From Streptomyces sp. NBC_00414 (GTDB lineage Bacteria > Actinomycetota > Actinomycetes > Streptomycetales > Streptomycetaceae): a stretch of 64,000 nt of DNA. Below are positions 34,397 through 42,613 of the stretch, piece after piece (within the stretch, counting starts at the first letter, position 1; every line of letters starts with the position of its first letter). The position numbers were made by a program, and so were the translations under genes. Location of the stretch: positions 5,456,001 through 5,520,000 of the forward strand of contig NZ_CP107935.1 in NCBI RefSeq assembly GCF_036038375.1. The letters are read 5' to 3'. Below the pieces are notes generated by a model, which was not told where the DNA came from, did no database searches, and was given only the letters and a program-made list of their open reading frames with translations.

Positions 34397-34837
34397 ATGG
34401 CGATTCAGCGGATGGACAACGTCGGCATCGTCGTCGAGGACCTGGACGCAGCCATCGCGTTCTTCGTGGAACTCGGTATGGAGCTGGAGGGCAGGGCGGA
34501 GGTCGAGGGCCTCGTCGCGGACCAGTGCACCGGCCTCGACGGTGTCCACTGCGACATCGCGATGGTCCGGACCCCGGACGGCCACAGCCGGCTGGAGCTG
34601 GCGAGGTACCGCAGCCCCGAGGCGATCAGCGACGGGCCGCGCAACCGGCCGCACAACATCCTGGGTACGCACCGCGTCATGTTCGCCGTCGACGACATCA
34701 AGGACACGGTTGCCCGCCTGCGCCCGCACGGCGCCGAACTCGTCGGCGAGATCGCCCGCTTCGAGGACAGCTACCTGCTCTGCTACCTCCGCGGCCCGGA
34801 GGGCATCATCGTCGGCCTGGCCGAGCAACTGCGCTGA
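34397..34837 (+). CDS. VOC-family protein (glyoxalase/dioxygenase fold)
   Basis: A 146-aa protein made of two beta-alpha-beta-beta-beta modules: MDNVGIVVEDLDAAIAFFVE with HCDIAMVRTPDGHSRLELAR, and HRVMFAVDDIKDTVARLRPH with YLLCYLRGPEGIIVGLAEQL. The Glu/His positions of the vicinal oxygen chelate metal site are present (LELAR; NILGTHRVMF). The reaction cannot be told from sequence; relatives are glyoxalases, dioxygenases and antibiotic-binding proteins. A strong ribosome site precedes ATG 34397. Confidence 0.9.
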   Translation: MAIQRMDNVGIVVEDLDAAIAFFVELGMELEGRAEVEGLVADQCTGLDGVHCDIAMVRTPDGHSRLELARYRSPEAISDGPRNRPHNILGTHRVMFAVDDIKDTVARLRPHGAELVGEIARFEDSYLLCYLRGPEGIIVGLAEQLR

Positions 34838-34871
34838 GAGCACGGGGCGATGCGGCTTCTTCCCATGGCGC

Positions 34872-35399
34872 CTACGGGCGCGGTTGCCGGCTTGCGAGTC
34901 GGTAGATCAAGTAGGTGAGGGCCAGGATGACGTCCACCGCCACCCAGAATCCAACCACGATGCCCACGCCGATCGTGGTTCCGACGTCTCCCGCGTCCTC
35001 GCACAGCTTCAGGCTGTCGCCTGTCAGGCCCTCGCATCCCTCGGAACTGCCACTACCGGTGGCGATTCCCGTGATCACCCAGATCAAGAACAGGACCTGT
35101 ACCGCCAGGAAGACCCAGAGAAAGACGCGGTGCCGTCGTCTTGGAGGGGGCGCCGTCTGTTCCTGGTAAGGGGCCCGGTCGAGCGGGGGCGATGGAGGCG
35201 ACGGGGGAGTCGGCGTTTGCCCTGGTTCGGTGGCCGGAGCGTACGGGGGCGGGGGTGGGGGTGGGGGCAGGGTCGGAGGTGCCGGGGATATCGGCGTCGA
35301 CGCGTCGGTAGTTCTCGGATCCCAAGCCCACTGAGGTGCTTGAGGTGCCTGTGGTGCCTGTGGTGTCTTGGGACGCCGGATGGGGTGGAGTTTGCTCAT
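34872..35399 (-). CDS. Proline-rich two-TM membrane protein
   Basis: A 175-aa protein. The N-terminal 90 residues are cytosolic-like and Pro/Ala/Gln-rich (a run of eight Pro near 45). Then come TM1 (RVFLWVFLAVQVLFLIWVIT), a loop with two Cys (CEGLTGDSLKLCED) and TM2 (GIVVGFWVAVDVILALTYLI). This layout is common in Streptomyces envelope proteins of unknown function. ATG 35399 has GAGGAGG upstream. Confidence 0.75.
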   Translation of the reverse strand: MSKLHPIRRPKTPQAPQAPQAPQWAWDPRTTDASTPISPAPPTLPPPPPPPPYAPATEPGQTPTPPSPPSPPLDRAPYQEQTAPPPRRRHRVFLWVFLAVQVLFLIWVITGIATGSGSSEGCEGLTGDSLKLCEDAGDVGTTIGVGIVVGFWVAVDVILALTYLIYRLASRQPRP

Positions 35400-35553
35400 G
35401 ATCCCGGCCTCCTCGGCGCGGCTGTCTCCATCGTGCGCCTCGGGTGCTGTCATCGCATGCCGACCGGCACACGTGACCGGGGCGGTGGCAGCCCGCGCCG
35501 AGCATGATCAGCACAACGGTCGCCGACCAACGAGTCGCCGCCTGGAGAGGCCC

Positions 35554-36123
35554 CTACACGGCCGGGACAGCGGCTTGCACTTCGCTGAGGGTCTGCCGGG
35601 CGAGGTCGCCGTACTCGTCGGTGTTGTCCACCTCGCTCCACCGCTCGTAGGTGACCTTCAGGGCGAGCGCGAACAGCTCCGCGGCCACGCGGGCGGTGAG
35701 GACGGGGACCCCGCGGCGCACCAGGGCCCGGGCGATGGAAGCGGTGAGGCTGATGCCCTTCAGGGCTTCGCGCTCCTGAAGGTCGGGATGGGCCTCGATC
35801 ACCGCCCGCCGCCGGACGCTGAACGCGTGGTGGGCGGGCGTGAAGACGGTCCCTCCGAGCGCGTCGATGCCGAGTGCGACCGCTTCGAGGGGAGTGGCCC
35901 CGGCGGGCGCTTCCGCGATCGCGGCGACGACCGGCCCGGTGAGCGCGTCCTCGCCGAAGAGCACCTCCCGCTTGTCCTGGAAGTGCCGGAAGAAGGTGCT
36001 CTTGGCGAGCCCGGCGCGCTGCGCGATGTCGAGCACGGTCGTGTCGTCGTAACCGCGCTCCGCGAACAGTTCGAGGGCGGCGTGAGCGAGCCGTCGTGAT
36101 GCGTCGGGTTCCCAGCGAGCCAT
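35554..36123 (-). CDS. TetR/AcrR-family regulator
   Basis: A 189-aa repressor. The N-terminal HTH is LAHAALELFAERGYDDTTVL, DIAQRAGLAKSTFFRHFQDK and REVLFGED. The C-terminal ligand domain is helical (VAAELFALALKVTYERWSEV). It is divergent from the oxidoreductase, and an inverted repeat (36140-36177) lies between the two starts, so it very likely represses both genes. ATG 36123 is chosen; 36129 is an in-frame alternative. Confidence 0.92.
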   Translation of the reverse strand: MARWEPDASRRLAHAALELFAERGYDDTTVLDIAQRAGLAKSTFFRHFQDKREVLFGEDALTGPVVAAIAEAPAGATPLEAVALGIDALGGTVFTPAHHAFSVRRRAVIEAHPDLQEREALKGISLTASIARALVRRGVPVLTARVAAELFALALKVTYERWSEVDNTDEYGDLARQTLSEVQAAVPAV

Positions 36124-36139
36124 GAACACAGCTTACGGG

Positions 36140-36177
36140 ACTTGGTCTCGTCACGGTGTACGTTGATGGGACCAAGT
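36140..36177. promoter_or_regulatory. Probable TetR operator
   Basis: ACTTGGTC (36140-36147) and GACCAAGT (36170-36177) form an inverted repeat in the 81-bp spacer of the divergent TetR and oxidoreductase genes; each arm is followed by TCTC(G/A)TCAC-like bases. Confidence 0.75.
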
Positions 36178-36204
36178 CTCATCACTCACTCCTGGAGGCA
36201 CACC

Positions 36205-37125
36205 ATGAGCCGAGCCGTCATGTACGAAACCTTCGGAGGCCCCGAGGTACTGGAACTGCGCGAGGTGCCGGAGCCGCACGCGGGGGCAGGCGAGGTCCGC
36301 GTCCGGGTGGCCGCCGTCGGCCTCAACCCCATGGACTGGGTCCTCGCCGCCATGCCGGAGATGGCGCAGCGGTTCGGCATCACCCTGCCGTCCCGCTTCG
36401 CCACCGACTTCGCCGGCACCGTGGACGAGGTCGGCGACGGAGTATCCGGCTTCGCCGTGGGCGACCGTGTCCACGGCGCCGCGACGGGCCGGGCCGCTGC
36501 CGACCTGGTGGTGGTCGACCCCTCCGGGGCGGACACACTCCGTCGCACCCCGCCGGAGATCGGCGACGAGGTGGCCGCCACCCTCACGATTGCGGGAATG
36601 ACGGCCTCGGCGGCGCTGACGGCGGTCGGTGTGAAGGCCGGCGACACCGTCCTGATCGGGGGCGCGGCGGGCGGAGTGGGCGTGTTCGCCGTCCAGCTTG
36701 CCGAGCTCGCGGGCGCCCGGGTGATCGGAACCGCGTCCGAGGGCACCTTCGACTTCCTGCGACAACTCGGCGCCGAACCCGTCACCTACGGCCCCGGCCT
36801 GGCAGACCGTGTGCGCGCGGCGGCCCCCGACGGCGTCAGCGCGGCGACCGACCTGTTCGGCACGGAAGCGGCCGAAGCGGCGCTGGTACTCGGCGTCCCT
36901 CCGGAGCGGATCTCGACGATCGCGGCCCCCACCCCTCCCGAGGGCGTGCACGCTACCGGAGGCGCCGACGCGCAGCCGGAGGACCTGCAACGGATCACGG
37001 ACGCCATCGTCGCCGGGACCCTGACGGTGCCGATCGCCGCGACCTTCCCCATCGACCGGATCCGGGAAGCCGTACAACTGCAGGCGGGCCGCCGCGTACA
37101 CGGAAAGATCGTGGTCACTCTCTGA
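36205..37125 (+). CDS. NADP-dependent quinone-oxidoreductase-type MDR enzyme
   Basis: A 306-aa zinc-independent medium-chain reductase. The GroES-like N-terminus has EVRVRVAAVGLNPMDWVLAA and PSRFATDFAGTVDEVGDGVS. The nucleotide-binding fold has GDTVLIGGAAGGVGVFAVQL (NADP loop), and the end is AVQLQAGRRVHGKIVVTL. No Zn ligands are seen. It should reduce quinones or enals with NADPH. ATG 36205 has CTGGAGG upstream. The divergent TetR repressor suggests induction by an electrophile or drug. Confidence 0.92.
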   Translation: MSRAVMYETFGGPEVLELREVPEPHAGAGEVRVRVAAVGLNPMDWVLAAMPEMAQRFGITLPSRFATDFAGTVDEVGDGVSGFAVGDRVHGAATGRAAADLVVVDPSGADTLRRTPPEIGDEVAATLTIAGMTASAALTAVGVKAGDTVLIGGAAGGVGVFAVQLAELAGARVIGTASEGTFDFLRQLGAEPVTYGPGLADRVRAAAPDGVSAATDLFGTEAAEAALVLGVPPERISTIAAPTPPEGVHATGGADAQPEDLQRITDAIVAGTLTVPIAATFPIDRIREAVQLQAGRRVHGKIVVTL

Positions 37126-37257
37126 CGCAAGGCCCTCTGCCGGGCAGCGGGGGTGCCCCTCGCGAGGCAGCTCGATCGGGCCGGGAAACGGATTCCACTA
37201 CTCCGCTTTATCGGAGAAGTGCCGCTGTGCGACGCCCGGTCCTCATTCGCAGGGCCG

Positions 37258-38307
37258 CTAGGCAGACCGTTCGGGGATCCTCGGAAGAACCTTCTCGGCG
37301 ATGTCGAGCAGAGCGCTGTCGTCCGGGAGGGTTCCGGGCTTGCTCCAGACGGTGATGTCGCAGTAGCCGCCTCGGTCACTGCGGTCCAGGGCCACGGTCA
37401 GCGTCCTGGCCAGGGGGCCTTCTTCGACCGGTCCGCCGGATCCGCCGCTCCCGAGGTCGATCTCCAGCTTCATGGTGTGATCCGAGGAGAGGACCGCGGG
37501 CCGGCCGAGAACCGTGAGCGTCCTGACGTCCGTCTCGTTCCCGTACTTCATCAGATTCACGTACTGGTCGGTCGTCAGCTCGTTGTAAGTGGCCGACACA
37601 TTCACGGTGTACGTGTCGAACGTGACCGAGGCCTCCGGCTGGGCGACCTTCTCGTCAGTCAGAGGAGCGGTGTTGTTGGTGCTGGAAACGGTGGTCGCGG
37701 TCTCTCCGGGCGTTCCGAGGAGCTGGGCCAGGCCGGGCCGGTTGACCGCCTCGCACAGTTCTTCACCGGTCACGGGGTGGGGTGTGCCCTTGTAGGCCTT
37801 CGGAAGCTCCTCGTGTGTCCCGTCCGAACACGAGGCGGGTTGCGAGGCGTTGTCGTCGGACGGCATCAGGTGTGGGGCCGCCCAGAGCGCGACCGCGAGC
37901 GCCCCGAACAAGGCCACGGCCGCGAAGGCCTGGCCCCATGCGTTGGGCTCCTTTTCCGGAGTGGCCGGGCCTGGCCCCGGCGCGGCTCCGGCCCCGGCCC
38001 GGGGCTCGGCCACAACCACGGCCTGGGTCTGGGCCTGGGTCTGGGCCTGGGCCTGGACGGCGGCATCGACTGCCGCCCCGTCCGCGGAGGTTGTCGGACC
38101 CAGGTTCCGGCGTGCGCGCAGGGCCCGGACCACCGCGTGGACCCGTATCGCGGTGAACACGAGGAACACCGCCCCGAGACCGGCCGCGACCCGATCGTGA
38201 TCGTGGACGGCGAGATACGTGATGCGCACGCCGAGGACGGATCCGACCACGATGAGCAGGGGCTCGCGGACCCAGAACGGCAGGAGACGGAGGAGGAGAC
38301 CTGGCAT
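37258..38307 (-). CDS. DUF6215 membrane protein
   Basis: A 349-aa protein. Two N-terminal hydrophobic segments (PFWVREPLLIVVGSVLGVRI; VAAGLGAVFLVFTAIRVHAV) precede a low-complexity Ala/Gln/Thr linker and a third TM (AFAAVALFGALAVALWAAPH). The C-terminal extracellular domain (about 160-349) contains LPKAYKGTPHPVTGEELCEA, LLGTPGETATT and AEKVLPRIPE, resembling the streptomycete family DUF6215. Function is unknown. ATG 38307 has GGAGGAGGAG upstream. The family name is recalled, not searched. Confidence 0.8.
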   Translation of the reverse strand: MPGLLLRLLPFWVREPLLIVVGSVLGVRITYLAVHDHDRVAAGLGAVFLVFTAIRVHAVVRALRARRNLGPTTSADGAAVDAAVQAQAQTQAQTQAVVVAEPRAGAGAAPGPGPATPEKEPNAWGQAFAAVALFGALAVALWAAPHLMPSDDNASQPASCSDGTHEELPKAYKGTPHPVTGEELCEAVNRPGLAQLLGTPGETATTVSSTNNTAPLTDEKVAQPEASVTFDTYTVNVSATYNELTTDQYVNLMKYGNETDVRTLTVLGRPAVLSSDHTMKLEIDLGSGGSGGPVEEGPLARTLTVALDRSDRGGYCDITVWSKPGTLPDDSALLDIAEKVLPRIPERSA

Positions 38308-38589
38308 CCGGCGATCCCATCAGGGCAAGATCACTTCCGCTGTGATGGAAGCCATAGTTCCGCCCACGGGAAGGGCCCGCCGGAGCAGTCGCTTGTCCAG
38401 CAGCACTTGATCAGCGACCGCGTCCGGGCCATCGCCGACGGCTGATGGGCGGCCGAACTCCGGAGGCGGACGTTGCCCGAAAGGCCGTCGTTTCAGTTCA
38501 AGGTTCTGGCCGCTTCTCCGCGCATGACGGAGGGCCTGTCGCACGTGACGCCGCTCAGCCGACGGCGGCGGTGATTGGCGAGGAAAACA
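38308..38589. other. Intergenic region left of the island
   Basis: It holds the promoter and ribosome site of the DUF6215 gene at its left edge. Between 38450 and 38580 no gene, hairpin or repeat is convincing. The island boundary hairpin follows. Confidence 0.4.
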
Positions 38590-38618
38590 AAAGGCCCGGG
38601 TCGATGACCTGGGCCTTT
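38590..38618 (-). terminator. Displaced tRNA-Gly terminator (left att copy)
   Basis: AAAGGCCC and GGGCCTTT enclose GGGTCGATGACCT. It sits 3' of the displaced tRNA end on the minus strand, exactly as the hairpin at 45098-45126 does for the intact tRNA. Confidence 0.8.
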
Positions 38619-38620
38619 GT

Positions 38621-38669
38621 CATGGAGCGGGTGACGAGAATCGAACTCGCACTCTCAGCTTGGGAAGCT
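38621..38669 (-). repeat. Attachment-site copy A (49 bp of tRNA-Gly 3' end)
   Basis: These 49 bases are identical to 45129-45177, the 3' part of the intact tRNA-Gly plus two bases past its CCA. Identity stops inside the anticodon arm (AGCT then ACGG here, AGCT then GATG in the tRNA). It is the outer left boundary of the island. Confidence 0.92.
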
Positions 38670-38985
38670 ACGGCGCTTGGGCGGGGACTATGCCTCTGAC
38701 CTGGGCATACAACATCTCCTTGGGTCGTTGCGCGGGCTGGGTTGCGCCGCTGTTGACCGCTGCTTTCCGCTCTTAAGGGCACGCTATGGGCACGAAGCTC
38801 CAAGGAGGGTCCTTGGCCTGCCTGTAGCCCCGGCAGGCATGTGGGTAGGGCAATGCTGAGGTGCACCGTGATGCGGCGTTGCGGCAGCACATGTCCTGCC
38901 CGGGAGCCCTCAGAATAAGACGCTGCCGGGGAGGTCCGGTCTGCTTGGCGCCGAGGACGCTGGATCTGCGCCTTCTTCGGAGGTT
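38670..38985. other. Element arm next to att copy A
   Basis: No gene is seen. It contains CTGGGCATAC (38701), CCGCTGTTGACCG (38747) and GGGCACGCTATGGGCACG (38777). All three recur at the same distances from att copy B. They look like integrase arm sites, but no integrase follows. Confidence 0.7.
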
Positions 38986-39249
38986 TCAAGTCCCCTTCAG
39001 CTCATCGGGGTCCAGCGGCACGTCATCGAGGATCTCCACCGTCCACGTCTCCTGCAAGCGGTCCTCGTTGCCGGGGGCTGTCCGGTCCGGAAGCGTGTTC
39101 ATCACGTTGCTGATCCGAACGCCGAAACCGAGATGAGCTGCGGATTGGGCAAGCTCGTAAGCCTCCTTCAGCTCACCGATCATCATCAGCTGCTTGATCA
39201 CCGGCGGGTCGGTTACGTATCCGTCCACGTCTTGACGTTCTTCCCCCAC
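38986..39249 (-). CDS. Small hypothetical protein (island)
   Basis: An 87-aa acidic protein, mostly helical in character (PPVIKQLMMIGELKEAYELA, QSAAHLGFGVRISNVMNTLP), ending LDDVPLDPDELKGT. GTG 39249 has a good CAGGAGAGG upstream, which supports it as a real gene. No family is recognised. It lies just inside the left end of element 1, on the strand opposite the other cargo genes. Confidence 0.6.
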   Translation of the reverse strand: MGEERQDVDGYVTDPPVIKQLMMIGELKEAYELAQSAAHLGFGVRISNVMNTLPDRTAPGNEDRLQETWTVEILDDVPLDPDELKGT

Positions 39250-39570
39250 TGCCTCTCCTGCCAGCTCTGATCAGTTGAAAGTCCTGGCCGCCAGGGTGGC
39301 TGAGCGGCGACGACACGTACGGACGATGGTCGTGCTTGGGCGAGATTCGATCGTTTGGTGACTGGAAATTGCAGAGGTGTCCGCATTGAAGCGGCGCATT
39401 GTATGCGGCTCTCACCTAGAGGTAACCGGCTTCCCGGTGTGGCTCCCCTCGAACGAGGCATCCACCTCGACCGTGCCTGACGGGACGTCTATCAAGACAG
39501 GGGAGCTCAGCGGCGGTTCGTATCCCCGCCACGAGATCACAGCCCTTTGCCCATTTCGAGGAGGCGCAGC
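39250..39570. other. Divergent spacer in element 1
   Basis: Promoters for the 87-aa gene (minus) and the three-gene operon (plus) should lie here. Base composition is lower in GC than the surrounding chromosome (for example near 39340-39380). No other gene is convincing. A strong GAGGAGG site for the first operon gene lies at 39559-39565. Confidence 0.45.
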
Positions 39571-39924
39571 ATGCCGGAGACGGCAGCAACAATCGACGAC
39601 GCCAGGCGCACGGAGTCCCAGGGTGCGCAAGAGCAGCGGGTGGTCGGCGGAGTTCTCGCGTCGGAGAACGGCAACCCGAACCGCTCGCCTGACGTCACAT
39701 CCGATCCGGTGACGGACTTCGAGGCCCTCACCACCAAGTACGGCCTCCGCGTGGTGGAGTGGGACATATCTGCCCTGGAGCCCGAACTCCGCGAAGCCTA
39801 CGTCGCGCATTACCTGGAGCAGAAAGGCGACCGGATCTTCGCCGTCCCCGTCGGCCAGGACCCACGCACCCGTCTTTCAGCCCTCAATCACCTCCTCGCG
39901 CACCAGGAGGTGACACCGGTATGA
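39571..39924 (+). CDS. Hypothetical protein, first gene of an element-borne coupled operon
   Basis: A 117-aa protein. The first 50 residues are polar and probably disordered; the rest is a compact acidic region (ALTTKYGLRVVEWDISALEP, AYVAHYLEQKGDRIFAVPVG). No family is recognised. ATG 39571 has GAGGAGG at the proper distance. Its stop overlaps the next ATG (ATGA), so it is translated with the two following genes. Confidence 0.65.
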   Translation: MPETAATIDDARRTESQGAQEQRVVGGVLASENGNPNRSPDVTSDPVTDFEALTTKYGLRVVEWDISALEPELREAYVAHYLEQKGDRIFAVPVGQDPRTRLSALNHLLAHQEVTPV

Positions 39925-40244
39925 CACTTCGTGACACCTCCGTGTGCGTCTATGAGGGCGGCCGCGTCGTCACGGTCCGCTCCGGCAAGACTGGCAAGTA
40001 CGGACTGTGTGCTTCGTGCGCCGACATCACCGAGCGCACCGACGCCGTCAGCGAGATCATGGAAGGCTTTCGAACCCGCATGCGGGAAGCCGGACGCCTC
40101 GACGAGCGCATAGAGGACTTCATCAACGGTGTAATCATCTGCGCGCCGCTGGCGCCGGGCAGCGACCCGTTGGCCTGGATCAGCACCGTCTTCCAACACC
40201 TCGCCAAGAGGTGCGGAGTGGAAGCAGAGGTGACAGCAGCATGA
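39921..40244 (+). CDS. Hypothetical protein, second gene of the coupled operon
   Basis: A 107-aa protein. The N-terminal part is beta-like with two close cysteines (TGKYGLCASCADITERTDAV), and a helical part follows (MEGFRTRMREAGRLDERIED; AWISTVFQHLAKRCGVEAEV). One CxxC could bind metal. It starts at the ATG overlapping the preceding stop and ends in an ATGA overlap with the third gene. Function unknown. Confidence 0.65.
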   Translation: MTLRDTSVCVYEGGRVVTVRSGKTGKYGLCASCADITERTDAVSEIMEGFRTRMREAGRLDERIEDFINGVIICAPLAPGSDPLAWISTVFQHLAKRCGVEAEVTAA

Positions 40245-40714
40245 CGGCACCGCCCGCCGCGCATCTCATTGCCCAACTCAAGGCCAACCACGTCGCTGCT
40301 AACGCGGTCGGGCTCGGCAGCGCAGCACTGAACGCCTGGCACGAGACGATGATCGATATCGTCACTGACTCTCCGGATCCGGAGGCCACCATCGGCGCCA
40401 TCGCTCAGCTCATATCCCGCGAACGCCGCAAGGAACTCGCCTGTCAGCTCTACCGCGACTGCACCGAGACCGGGCAGCACTTCGATCACTGCCGTCACAA
40501 TCTGAAGGTGGCGGGTAGCGACGAAAACCCGGTTCTAGAGGCCGGCATGGTCGCTCTCTCGGGCGGGGACATGCAGCCGATCGTCTACATCCGCAATGAG
40601 GAGTTCGCGGATGCTGTCTCCGTCCGCGCGAAGACCAGCGAGCTGAGGAACCTGCTGGATCAGGTTGATGAGATGGCCGACCGGGTCTTCGCTGACCACG
40701 AGGGCCGCTCGTGA
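40241..40714 (+). CDS. Hypothetical protein, third gene of the coupled operon
   Basis: A 157-aa, mostly helical protein (PPAAHLIAQLKANHVAANAV; PEATIGAIAQLISRERRKEL) with a His/Cys-containing stretch (CQLYRDCTETGQHFDHCRH), a possible metal site. It ends with helices (KTSELRNLLDQVDEMADRVF). No family is recognised. Its stop overlaps a GTG that opens a short frame at 40711. Confidence 0.65.
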   Translation: MTAPPAAHLIAQLKANHVAANAVGLGSAALNAWHETMIDIVTDSPDPEATIGAIAQLISRERRKELACQLYRDCTETGQHFDHCRHNLKVAGSDENPVLEAGMVALSGGDMQPIVYIRNEEFADAVSVRAKTSELRNLLDQVDEMADRVFADHEGRS

Positions 40715-40887
40715 CGGCGACGACCACGAAGTTCGCCCTTGATACCCGTGATCACGTGAATGCCCGTCCCAGTCTGCGGCGTCGCTCGACATCCCCCGCT
40801 GAGCAGCCCAGATCGAACTTTCCCTCGCCGTGGTCCAAGAGATGTCCGGTCGGCTGGAAGCCTCCGCCCGCCGCTGAGGGAACTTGA
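40711..40887 (+). pseudogene. Truncated fourth gene of the coupled operon
   Basis: A GTG overlapping the preceding stop (GTGA) opens a frame of 58 codons: MTATTTKFALDTRDHVNARP, then Arg/Ser/Pro-rich sequence to a TGA at 40885-40887. The start looks like that of a normal coupled gene and the rest does not, so the downstream part seems to be lost. Up to 41016 no further gene is seen. Confidence 0.45.
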
Positions 40888-41016
40888 GGCGTAGAAGGGG
40901 CCGAGGCCGGTCGACATCCTGCCACTGCCCGCGCTGAGCCTTGCGGCGCGGTCCAATCGAGGTCCGTGGTTCATTGCTGTAATACATCAATCCAGTACAT
41001 GGACTACTCTTGGTAC

Positions 41017-41277
41017 ATGTCCATGAAGCGTACGAACGTCTATGCCGACCCCGAAGACCTGGCAATCATCAAGGAGGCGGCCAAGCGGAGGGGCATAAGC
41101 GAGGCCGAGATCATCCGACAGGGGATCCATCTCGCGGCCATGGCGAACCGAGTCTGGGACGAGCCCCTTTTCTCGCGGACGTTCGAGGGGTCGGGGCGTA
41201 CGCCGACCAAGGCTGAGGTCCGTGACGCGGTCGCCGATGCGGTCCGCCGCGAGACAGACCCCGGAACCGCCGCGTGA
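41017..41277 (+). CDS. Ribbon-helix-helix antitoxin (VapB/CopG type)
   Basis: An 86-aa protein. The N-terminal RHH motif is MKRTNVYADPEDLAIIKEAA with AKRRGISEAEIIRQGIHLAA. The C-terminal tail (RTPTKAEVRDAVADAVRRET) would neutralise the toxin. ATG 41017 or 41023 is the start; the region just upstream has repeated GTACATG motifs (40995-41020) suitable for autorepression. The stop overlaps the toxin start (GTGA). Confidence 0.88.
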   Translation: MSMKRTNVYADPEDLAIIKEAAKRRGISEAEIIRQGIHLAAMANRVWDEPLFSRTFEGSGRTPTKAEVRDAVADAVRRETDPGTAA

Positions 41278-41717
41278 TCATCGTCATTGCGGACACGTCC
41301 GGCCTTCTGGCCGCTCTCGACTTGACGCACCCGGAACACGGAGCGGCGAACGAGGCGATTATGGCGGCCGGTCTCTTGGTGATGTCCCCGCTCCTGCTGG
41401 CGGAACTCGATCACGTGGCCACGCGCGAGTTGGGGCGCGCAGCCGCCGTCAGCGCGATCGATGACCTGCGGCGGTGGATGAGCCGGGGTCGGATCGTCAT
41501 GCCCGAGATCACGCAAGACCACTTGGGCGCCGCGCAGTCCGTCCGAGTCCGCTACGGCGCGCTCGACCTGGACCTCGCCGACGCGGTGAACGTGGCGCTC
41601 GCCGCCGACTACGACACCGACGCGATCCTCACCCTCGACCGGCGGGACTTCCGGGCCGTACGGCCGTTGGGCCGCTACAAGGCGTTCCGGGTACTACCCG
41701 ACGACCTCCCGCTCTGA
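41274..41717 (+). CDS. vapC: VapC-type PIN-domain toxin
   Basis: A 147-aa PIN ribonuclease. Acidic active-site residues are visible: Asp7 (IVIADTSGLLAAL), Glu44 (LLLAELDHVA), Asp103 (LDLDLADAVNVALAADYDTD) and Asp122 (LTLDRRDFRAV). It would cut RNA (often tRNA or rRNA) and block translation when not bound by its antitoxin. GTG 41274 overlaps the antitoxin stop, the usual coupling of these pairs. It sits near the junction of the two tandem elements and could stabilise them. Confidence 0.9.
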   Translation: MIIVIADTSGLLAALDLTHPEHGAANEAIMAAGLLVMSPLLLAELDHVATRELGRAAAVSAIDDLRRWMSRGRIVMPEITQDHLGAAQSVRVRYGALDLDLADAVNVALAADYDTDAILTLDRRDFRAVRPLGRYKAFRVLPDDLPL

Positions 41718-41986
41718 CACGAGATTCGGCTGTGGCCAAGCGCGCGCACCTGCAAGGGGCTTGGTTCCTGACTGCCGGAGCGTGATACGGGGGCGTGCGG
41801 AGCCGTCATGGAACGGCGGGCTGAGTGCTCTCACCGCGCAAACTCCCTTGATGGCCGTATGAAATCGCAGGTCAGCGCCGTGCTGCAACGTGGACGGACT
41901 GCACCCGCAAGGCGCTTGTGCCCTCCGCGTGCCCAATCTTCCGGCGCGGGGGTGCGGGCAAACGCCGAAACGACCTATCTATAAAC
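41718..41986. other. Spacer after VapC
   Basis: No gene is convincing. GC content is mixed and one short AT-rich stretch occurs (41970-41985, CGACCTATCTATAAAC). The att-copy B hairpin follows. Confidence 0.4.
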
Positions 41987-42013
41987 AAGCCCCAGGCCGC
42001 TGACCTGGGGCTT
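41987..42013 (-). terminator. Hairpin beside att copy B
   Basis: AAGCCCCAGG (41987-41996) and CCTGGGGCTT (42004-42013) form a perfect 10-bp stem in the same place, relative to the tRNA 3' end, as the terminators at copies A and C. Confidence 0.85.
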
Positions 42014-42019
42014 CAAGAA

Positions 42020-42064
42020 GAGCGGGTGACGAGAATCGAACTCGCACTCTCAACTTGGGAAGCT
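42020..42064 (-). repeat. Attachment-site copy B (junction of two elements)
   Basis: 45 bases match the tRNA-Gly 3' end with a single change (A at 42053 for G). The sequence after it, ACGGCGCT, equals that after copy A. CTGGGCATAC (42096), CCGCTGTTGACCG (42142) and GGGCACGCTATGGGCACG (42172) follow at exactly the spacings seen beside copy A. Confidence 0.9.
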
Positions 42065-42249
42065 ACGGCGCTCACCCAGCCATGTGACCCCTGAGCTGGG
42101 CATACGTGACTGAAGCCCGGCTACTGGAATGCTGGACCGCACCGCTGTTGACCGTGACTGGCCGCGCTTATGGGCACGCTATGGGCACGCGGGAAGTTCA
42201 CCGGCGTCCGGGTGGCGCGCCCCCGGAAGGAGTCGCCCCACACGTCCGG

Positions 42250-42399
42250 CTAGCTCTTGTGGCTTTCCAGCCAGGCGTTTAGCCAGGCAACCGCTGTGGC
42301 GCCGAGTGCCCCGGCGACTCCCAGGACCGCCTGCCGACACAGCCGCTGCCAGAAGGGCGGCGGGGCCTGCTCCTGCTTCGGGACCCCATGTTCGATCAT
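42250..42399 (-). CDS. 49-aa single-helix membrane peptide
   Basis: Translating the minus strand from ATG 42399 gives MIEHGVPKQEQAPPPFWQRL, then CRQAVLGVAGALGATAVAWL, ending NAWLESHKS and TAG. A strong AGGAGGAA lies upstream of the ATG. The Ala/Gly-rich segment (about residues 22-42) is a likely membrane helix with a basic N-side. It is divergent from the large HTH protein gene 215 bases away. The function is unknown; small toxin or membrane partner roles are possible. Confidence 0.65.
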   Translation of the reverse strand: MIEHGVPKQEQAPPPFWQRLCRQAVLGVAGALGATAVAWLNAWLESHKS

Positions 42400-42613
42400 C
42401 TGCTAGTTCCTCCTGCGTGCTTCAGTGTTCTCCGTGAGCCGGCTCGGACCCCATCGTGTCGAGGGGCGCTGGTAGCGGGAACCGCTTCGGTGTTGACGTC
42501 AGAGGTCGGCAGCGAGACCGGTGTTGCCGACTGCGAGTGGCAACGGCTTCCGGCCGCTGCCGGGATCGGAGGGGGCGATACTGACTGCTGTTGACGGGAC
42601 GGCGGGTAGAGGC

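Noticed and set aside
38621..42064. Two extra tRNA-Gly genes
   Set aside because: Only the 3' half is present at each place; D-arm and 5' acceptor strand are missing, so these are attachment-site copies.
38670..42250. Integrase or excisionase gene beside the att copies
   Set aside because: No frame with tyrosine or serine recombinase motifs (RHxxR...Y or S...R) was found in either element.
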